Source of the DNA: an uncultured Propionibacteriaceae bacterium
Lineage (GTDB): Bacteria > Actinomycetota > Actinomycetes > Propionibacteriales > Propionibacteriaceae
Reading direction: 5' to 3'
NCBI GenBank assembly: GCA_938046585.1
Contig: CALIWR010000016.1
Location: 1-18,660 of the forward strand
DNA length: 18,660 nucleotides
The notes beneath the pieces are model-generated. The model worked only from the letters and a program-made list of their open reading frames with translations. It was not told the origin of the DNA and searched no databases. Below, one piece after another: positions 14,136 to 18,660 of this stretch. Position 1 is the stretch's first letter. Each line of letters opens with the position of its first letter. The translations under genes were made by a program, and so were the position numbers.

Positions 14136-14305
14136 CGCGGTTCGCCTGAGCGGATGCGAGGTTCTCAGTCGTGCGCCGCGGCCGCGATCTTGCCGGGCGT
14201 GAGTGACGCGGTTCGCCCGAGCGGATGCGAGGGAGCCGGTACGACCTCGTACCGGAACAGACCGCCTGGGCGTAAACAACGTGGTCCGCCCGAGCGGATG
14301 CGAGG
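14136..14305. repeat. CRISPR-like repeats with 71-73-bp period (family 4, subfamily B)
   Basis: Three 26-nt repeats (14136-14161, 14207-14232, 14280-14305) share the core CGAGCGGATGCGAGG. Each contains a small dyad of the form CCGC-CCGA-GCGG, where the first C is T in two copies and pairs by G-T wobble. The step has lengthened to 71 and 73 bp. The first two copies are preceded by GTGAGTGA. The last ends 4 bp before the stop codon of the LysM/BTAD gene. Between 14019 and 14135 I see no gene and no clear repeat. Confidence 0.8.
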
Positions 14306-14309
14306 GCAA

Positions 14310-17300
14310 CTAAGCACGTGCGCGGGGGCGGCCTTCAATGGATTCTTGGATGACGGCGATGGTTTCGTCGTCGAGGTCCACGCCCAGACGGCGGGCGTGA
14401 CGGGTGACCCGCAGCACCAGTCGTTCCACCTCGGCTCGGTTCCCGGCCAGGTGCTCGGCCTGGATCCGCCACCGGATCAGCAGTTCATCGTCGGGTGCCG
14501 CGAGCAGAGCCCGGGCCGTGGCCCAGCGGGCGGTCTGGTAGTCGCCTGATTCCAGGGACCGTTGCGCGACCAGGGCTCCGATGTCGCGTACCAGTGATGA
14601 CATGTCAGTACGCAGTTCCTCGGCCCAGTGCCACTGTCCCGGTGCGGCGTCGGCTAGGGGTGCGCCACGGACCAGGTGAAGCGCATTGGTGAGGGTTTCG
14701 GTGGAGGCTCGGGTAATTCCTGGCGCGACCAGCATCTGGAGCCGGTGCCAGTCCGACGACACGCACGGGTCCAGGAACAGGTGTCCGGAATAGCCGTCCG
14801 GCAGGTAGGGCGCCCCGTCGCTGTTGTGGCCCAGCCAGCTACGCAGCCGGCTCAGGTTCGACCGACGGGTGCTTTCGGCGACCAGTAGCGCGGTGGCCAT
14901 CTCGCTGGCGGTCGTGCCGGGATGTTCCAGCAGCCAGGCGCAGTATTCGATGCAGGCCCGCTCCGCCCGTACCGGCGGTGTGCCGGCCGTACCGACGAGG
15001 CGGATCGGGCCGAGTAGGAGCAGGGTGGGGTAGGCGAAGTCGGTGACTCCGGGCCCAGTGGAAGAACCCATGTCGGCGACCTCCTTGACGGGTCCGGGGA
15101 AGCGAGGGCGAAGCGGTCTGACGTTGGCTGTGGTGTGCTCTGCTGGTGGGTACCAGGCAGCTGGCGTGGTGTCGCAGCGGCCGGTGGTCTCCAGCAGGGT
15201 GGTGATTGCGGTGATCCCGGCGCTGGTCAGGCCGACCGGCGGGATCGTCACCTCGTACGGGGCGAGGCGCGCCTCGGTCGCGTTGCCGACCAGCCAGGCG
15301 CCGATCTGCGGCGCCACCCGGCGCCGGGGGTGAACTGCGGCTGGTGGGGTCGTGCCTAGGCCCAGGGCGCGGGCCGGTGCGGCGGCGGCGAAGTCCACCG
15401 CTGAGCCGCCGACCACGATCACGCTGACCGCGGTCCGGGGCCCGGTGCCGATCGCGTCTGCGATCCGTGCCAGTTGTTGGTCGGTTAGGGGTGGGAAGAC
15501 GTACACCCGGGGCCACCAGGCGTCTCGGGCGTCCGGGTCGGCGCGGGTGTCGCTGAGTGACCAGCCATGCCGGTCGAGTTCGGCGCGCTGCTCGGTGATG
15601 GTTTGTTCTAGTTCGTCGAGGGCCTGGTCGGGGTCGGCGATGGTGGTGATCGGGTCTAGCCCGGCCCGGTCCAGCACTTCACCAACCCGGCCGACTGCTA
15701 TGACCTGCGCCAGTGGCTCTTCGGGTGTGGGGCCGAGCGCCAGTTCTAGGCAGATCGCGGTCACGGCGCCCCAGGCGGCTGCTCCTTCGTCGAGTTCGAC
15801 GGTGAGTTGGCCGACTTCCTCTAGGTCGATGTGCCATGACTGTTCGTCGCTTACCCCGACTGTGATCACCGCCGGGGACAGGGGTTTTGCGTTCTCAGGC
15901 GGGGGTGATTCTTCCGGCGGTGGGGGTGGTTCGGGGCCGGCTGGGCGCAGGATGGTGGCTTGTAGGGCGGCCTGGCTCAGGTACGGTTCCCCGGCGTGCA
16001 CCACGCTGATGGCCCTGGGTTCGGCGTTTCGGGCCCGGTCGGGGGCCGGCCTGGCAAGGGTCGTGGGGTCGGCTCGGATGACGGTGATCTGGGGTTCTTC
16101 GTTCGGGCTGTGGGAGGTGATCCCTAGTGCCTGTTCGAAGCGCTGTACGGGGGGCTCGGGGTGTGGGATCCGCCGCCCCAGGGGGCGCTTGGCGAGTTGC
16201 AGGTCCCGCCGGTGCCGTAGCGTCCGGAGCAGGGCTGTGGAGGTGCCGACGCCGATCGCCCCGACGAGCAGCGCCGCCAGGGACCGACGAGCCCCGATAT
16301 CGATCAAACCGGTCCATAGGGGGGTCTTGGGAGTCGGATCTGGGCTCGGGTTCGTGGGGTTGCCGGCTGTGCCGTGGTCGGCCGCGGGTGTGGCCTGGCC
16401 TGCGGGGGTGCTGGTTGATGTGGCTGCCGGTTGGGGTGTGCTGTTCGGCGTCGAGGTGGTCTGCGGTGTCGCGGATGCGGTGGCGGGTACGGCTGGGACG
16501 GATGGTGTGGGTGTTGCTGATGGGGTGATGCTGGGGGACTGCGACGGCCCCGGCTGGGATGGCCGGGGCTGCGTGGGCTGGGGCTGGGGTTGGGTCGGTT
16601 GGGGTGGTGTGGCGGTCGGGGGTGTCGGGGGGATGACCAGGCGCCAGCCGATGTCGATGTGGTCGGGATCCTTGATCAGGTCCCGGTTTGCGGCGTAGAT
16701 CTGCGGCCATTGTTCGCCGGAGCCGAGATAGGTACGCGCCAGCTGCCAGAGAGTGTCGCCGCGTTTCACCACTACCACGGATGAGCCGTCGGCGGCGGGT
16801 ACTCCGGGCAGCACCAGCCGGGTTCCGGGTACCAGTTCGTCCGGGCCGGAGAGCAGATCCGGGTTAGCTTCGACGATCCGGCGCCACTGGGTGCCTTCCC
16901 CGTACACCCGTTGCGCCAGGGTCCACAGGTCGTCGCCGGGTTGGACCACGTACAGCGACTGCCGCGGCGCTGGGGCCGCGGCCGGGGCGGAGGCCACTGT
17001 GACCGGGTGCGGGGCCGCGGCCGGGGCGGAGGCTACTGTGACCGGGCGCGGGGCCGTGTCTGGTTGCGGGGCGGTTTCTGGTTGCGAGGCCATCGCGTCT
17101 GGGGGGATTGGGGGTACAGGCCTTTCCGGTATCTCGGTTATCTCGTTGGGTTTGACTGGTTCCTGGCCGGATAGGGCCGCGTTGCGTCCGATCACGGTTT
17201 CGATGGATTCGGTCTCGTCGGTGGTTGGGGTGGCGCTGGCGACGGCCTGGGGTGCCGCCGGGGCCGGCGCCTGGCGTTGTAGTGACAGGCCGACGAGGAG

Positions 17301-17630
17301 GGCGATGACGCTTGCCACGAGGCCCCGGACCAGGCTGCGGGTCAGTTCCAGGCCGGGCAGCTGTAGCGTCCGGGCTGCTGGCAGTCGGATCCGCCGGACC
17401 GCGTCGATGGTTTCGGCGATGACTGAGACGGTGAACATGAACCAGGCGGCCCAGGCGATGACGGTCATTAGCCCTAGTAGCAGGCTGCCGTCGTCGCGTT
17501 CTACCCAGATTCTGGTCCAGTCGATTCTGGCGAGTTGTTTGGCCTGGCCGACCAGACAGAGCACCACCGGCGCCCCGACCATGAACATCAGCAGGGTCAG
17601 GGCGGAGATCACGCCTCGTACGACACGCAT
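14310..17630 (-). CDS. Membrane-anchored LysM protein with C-terminal BTAD-like domain
   Basis: An 1106-residue protein typical of actinobacterial Tad-pilus loci. Three membrane segments (about 5-29, 50-72, 104-118) precede an Ala/Pro-rich stretch, two LysM domains (about 226-275 starting YVVQPGDDLWTLAQ, and 284-334 starting VVVVKRGDTLWQLA), a Pro/Thr/Gln linker (335-438) and a fourth membrane segment (about 450-468). The rest should be cytoplasmic, ending in a helical region (about 860-1106) like the bacterial transcriptional activator domain of SARP regulators. LysM binds peptidoglycan, so the protein may link wall and cytoplasm; a sensor role is inference. The ATG is 1 bp after the tadE-2 stop. 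A 39-bp in-frame tandem repeat encodes PVTVASAPAAAPH twice. Confidence 0.88.
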   Translation of the reverse strand: MRVVRGVISALTLLMFMVGAPVVLCLVGQAKQLARIDWTRIWVERDDGSLLLGLMTVIAWAAWFMFTVSVIAETIDAVRRIRLPAARTLQLPGLELTRSLVRGLVASVIALLVGLSLQRQAPAPAAPQAVASATPTTDETESIETVIGRNAALSGQEPVKPNEITEIPERPVPPIPPDAMASQPETAPQPDTAPRPVTVASAPAAAPHPVTVASAPAAAPAPRQSLYVVQPGDDLWTLAQRVYGEGTQWRRIVEANPDLLSGPDELVPGTRLVLPGVPAADGSSVVVVKRGDTLWQLARTYLGSGEQWPQIYAANRDLIKDPDHIDIGWRLVIPPTPPTATPPQPTQPQPQPTQPRPSQPGPSQSPSITPSATPTPSVPAVPATASATPQTTSTPNSTPQPAATSTSTPAGQATPAADHGTAGNPTNPSPDPTPKTPLWTGLIDIGARRSLAALLVGAIGVGTSTALLRTLRHRRDLQLAKRPLGRRIPHPEPPVQRFEQALGITSHSPNEEPQITVIRADPTTLARPAPDRARNAEPRAISVVHAGEPYLSQAALQATILRPAGPEPPPPPEESPPPENAKPLSPAVITVGVSDEQSWHIDLEEVGQLTVELDEGAAAWGAVTAICLELALGPTPEEPLAQVIAVGRVGEVLDRAGLDPITTIADPDQALDELEQTITEQRAELDRHGWSLSDTRADPDARDAWWPRVYVFPPLTDQQLARIADAIGTGPRTAVSVIVVGGSAVDFAAAAPARALGLGTTPPAAVHPRRRVAPQIGAWLVGNATEARLAPYEVTIPPVGLTSAGITAITTLLETTGRCDTTPAAWYPPAEHTTANVRPLRPRFPGPVKEVADMGSSTGPGVTDFAYPTLLLLGPIRLVGTAGTPPVRAERACIEYCAWLLEHPGTTASEMATALLVAESTRRSNLSRLRSWLGHNSDGAPYLPDGYSGHLFLDPCVSSDWHRLQMLVAPGITRASTETLTNALHLVRGAPLADAAPGQWHWAEELRTDMSSLVRDIGALVAQRSLESGDYQTARWATARALLAAPDDELLIRWRIQAEHLAGNRAEVERLVLRVTRHARRLGVDLDDETIAVIQESIEGRPRARA
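16972..17049 (-). repeat. 39-bp in-frame tandem repeat
   Basis: Two adjacent 39-bp copies (16972-17010 and 17011-17049) encode the 13-residue unit PVTVASAPAAAPH, with minor changes, in the linker before the LysM domains. Being in frame, it changes linker length only. Confidence 0.85.
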
Positions 17631-17631
17631 G

Positions 17632-18060
17632 TCAACGCTCCCGGTAGGTGTCGAGTGGTGAACGGGCGGTTGCTGAGAGCAGCATCGAGCCGGGCATGCC
17701 GGGGACGGCTACATCGCTGAGGTTCACCCGGCAGTCAACCCGTACCGTCACCATCGCGGATCGGCCTACCCGGACAGCGAAACCGCTCGTGTCGATGGTC
17801 ATCTTCTCGCTTTGGCAGGCGATTCCTTTCTGGCGCAGGTTTTGTCGGAAGATTTTCTGCGCGGCGGCCTGCGCTGCGTCCACTCCTCGTGCCAAAGTGG
17901 CGGCCCGGGCAGCGCTATGGGCGGCCTGTTCTACTGCGGTCCGGGCCAGCCAGACCCGGCCGCCGCCGACGGCCATCGCCACGAGCAGGGTCACGATCGG
18001 CACCAGCAGGGTGAGTTCGACTGCTGCGGCTCCTTGGTCGCGGCGTGGGGGCCTGCTCAT
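17632..18060 (-). CDS. TadE-family pilus assembly protein (second copy)
   Basis: A 142-residue TadE-type pseudopilin of the Tad (tight adherence) system. The N-terminus has the prepilin-like GAAAVELTLLVPIVTLLVAM, with Glu five residues after the Gly as in TadV-processed proteins, then a single hydrophobic helix. The C-terminal half is a beta-rich extracytoplasmic domain with two cysteines (GIACQ and RVDCRV). An in-frame ATG exists upstream at 18384, but that extension is low-complexity Arg/Pro/His and lies within the first tadE gene in another frame. I chose the ATG at 18060: it overlaps the first gene's stop (ATGA) and is preceded by AAAGGA. Confidence 0.88.
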   Translation of the reverse strand: MSRPPRRDQGAAAVELTLLVPIVTLLVAMAVGGGRVWLARTAVEQAAHSAARAATLARGVDAAQAAAQKIFRQNLRQKGIACQSEKMTIDTSGFAVRVGRSAMVTVRVDCRVNLSDVAVPGMPGSMLLSATARSPLDTYRER

Positions 18061-18419
18061 CGGGTGATCCTTTCTTTGGGGGCGGTGGCCTCGGCGGTCA
18101 CTTCGGTTGGGCCCAGGTTGAAGAGCACCGGCGCCCGCCCGCTGACCCGGGCCTGGACGGTGGTGCCGCGGGTGGTGACGCTGACCTTGACATCGGACAG
18201 CCTGCCCGTGGCTGCGATTTTTCTGGCTGCTGCTTCGCCTTCTCCGGGGGATGCGTGGTAAAGGGCTTGGGCCACTGCGGCCGCGTTTGCGGCCTCTTGG
18301 GTGACTAGGTGGGCGTAGATGATGATGCCGGCTTGGATGAGCCCGAGTACGCATAGCAGCAGCGCCGGCAGGATCAGCGTCCATTGGACGGATTCGGAGA
18401 CGCCTCGCTCGGATCTCAT
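18057..18419 (-). CDS. TadE-family pilus assembly protein (first copy)
   Basis: A 120-residue protein with a short basic N-terminus (MRSERGVSES), one hydrophobic helix (about 12-36) and a small extracytoplasmic domain, as in TadE/TadE-like minor pilins. Unlike the following copy, the position five residues after Gly6 is Val rather than Glu, so recognition by the prepilin peptidase is less certain. It starts 1 bp after the Flp-like gene stop and overlaps the next gene by 4 bp, so it is part of a tightly packed operon. Confidence 0.85.
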   Translation of the reverse strand: MRSERGVSESVQWTLILPALLLCVLGLIQAGIIIYAHLVTQEAANAAAVAQALYHASPGEGEAAARKIAATGRLSDVKVSVTTRGTTVQARVSGRAPVLFNLGPTEVTAEATAPKERITR

Positions 18420-18420
18420 G

Positions 18421-18588
18421 TCACTTCGGCATCCGGGCTTGGACGTATGTGGTCACGGCTGTGACCACGATTCCTGCGACCAGGATTGCGCCGGCTAGCA
18501 GGATCGCGTTTTCGGTGCTTTGGGACAGGCCCCGTTCGTCGCGGGGGGCGAGAATCCATCCCAGAATCTTGGCCAGGATCGTTTGCAT
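18421..18588 (-). CDS. Flp-pilin-like small membrane protein
   Basis: This 55-residue gene reads MQTILAKILGWILAPRDERG, then LSQSTENAILLAGAILVAGI, then VVTAVTTYVQARMPK. It has one long hydrophobic helix after a polar stretch, as in Flp major pilins, and sits where Flp genes sit in Tad loci, just before the tadE genes. The Glu lies at +6 after the Gly rather than the usual +5 of the G-x4-EY motif, so it is either a divergent Flp or a related small Tad protein. The start is supported by GAAGAAAGGA upstream. Confidence 0.8.
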   Translation of the reverse strand: MQTILAKILGWILAPRDERGLSQSTENAILLAGAILVAGIVVTAVTTYVQARMPK

Positions 18589-18610
18589 GCTTGTTCCTTT
18601 CTTCGGGTTG

Positions 18611-18660
18611 TTATTGGAGGAGGGCGAGGATGGGTGGGGTGAGGTAGATGAGTCCGAGGA
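18611..18660 (-). CDS. 3' end of a hydrophobic protein, possibly TadC-like (partial)
   Basis: Only the last 15 residues lie in the window (LGLIYLTPPILALLQ, then TAA). The hydrophobic end and its place just upstream of the Flp-like gene fit a TadC/type II secretion F-family membrane protein of the same operon. This is inferred mainly from context, and another small membrane protein is possible. Confidence 0.45.
   Translation of the reverse strand, partial: LGLIYLTPPILALLQ

Noticed and set aside
13633..14305. Calling the family 4 repeats a bona fide CRISPR locus
   Set aside because: Period and spacer diversity fit, but the repeats drift in the middle of the array, pitch changes to 71-73 bp, and no cas gene or leader is in view; listed as CRISPR-like repeats instead.
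13785..14309. A minus-strand open frame (174 codons) over the ldh/LysM gap
   Set aside because: It is made of CRISPR-like repeats whose 60-73-bp spacing changes frame from unit to unit; the repeated peptide fragments reflect DNA repeats, not protein repeats.
18061..18384. Upstream extension of the second tadE gene from an ATG at 18384
   Set aside because: The extension is low-complexity Arg/Pro/His read out of frame through the first tadE gene; the ATG at 18060 has a ribosome binding site and a 4-bp overlap.

Overview
The window reads as high-GC chromosomal DNA of an actinobacterium (Actinomycetota, possibly Propionibacteriales; lineage is inference). The clues are dense GC-rich genes with GTG starts, thioredoxin genes beside a CCA-adding enzyme as in the oriC-proximal region of many actinobacteria, a MecA-like penicillin-binding lipoprotein, and a Tad pilus locus carrying a LysM/BTAD protein. 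No rRNA, tRNA, transposase, integrase or cas gene was seen.

Layout. At 205-2466 (minus) trxB, trxA and an unknown proline-rich membrane protein form an operon. Divergent from it, cca (2588-4027) is followed by a CycA-type permease (4071-5540). At 6098-7737 (minus) a sirtuin overlaps an MscS-family channel by 4 bp. At 8661-12168 (minus) a DUF559-type protein overlaps a HAD phosphatase by 4 bp, followed by the penicillin-binding lipoprotein. ldh lies at 12610-13611 (plus). At 14310-18660 (minus) is the distal part of a Tad pilus locus: the end of a hydrophobic protein (TadC-like?), a Flp-like 55-residue protein missed by long-ORF searches, two TadE-type proteins, and a large membrane protein with two LysM domains and a BTAD-like C-terminus.

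The most unusual content lies between the genes. The long spacers (1-204, 5564-6097, 7738-8660, 12169-12609, 13612-14309) carry short repeats, and three of them carry arrays with a period of 59-61 bp: about 26 nt of conserved repeat alternating with about 35 nt of mostly unrelated sequence. That is the geometry of a type I-E CRISPR array, but there are several repeat families, the repeats are degenerate, and no cas gene is nearby. Some families share a core or a small dyad, and one 19-bp motif recurs in three spacers. I regard these as CRISPR-like, cas-less intergenic arrays of unknown role; decayed arrays, hairpin repeats and minisatellites all remain possible.

Other points: a tandem duplication at the 3' end of cycA has shifted the reading frame of its C-terminus; cca, cycA and the sirtuin gene have -10-like hexamers so close to the start codon that their mRNAs are probably leaderless; and a perfect DnaA-box nonamer lies just upstream of the DUF559-type gene.
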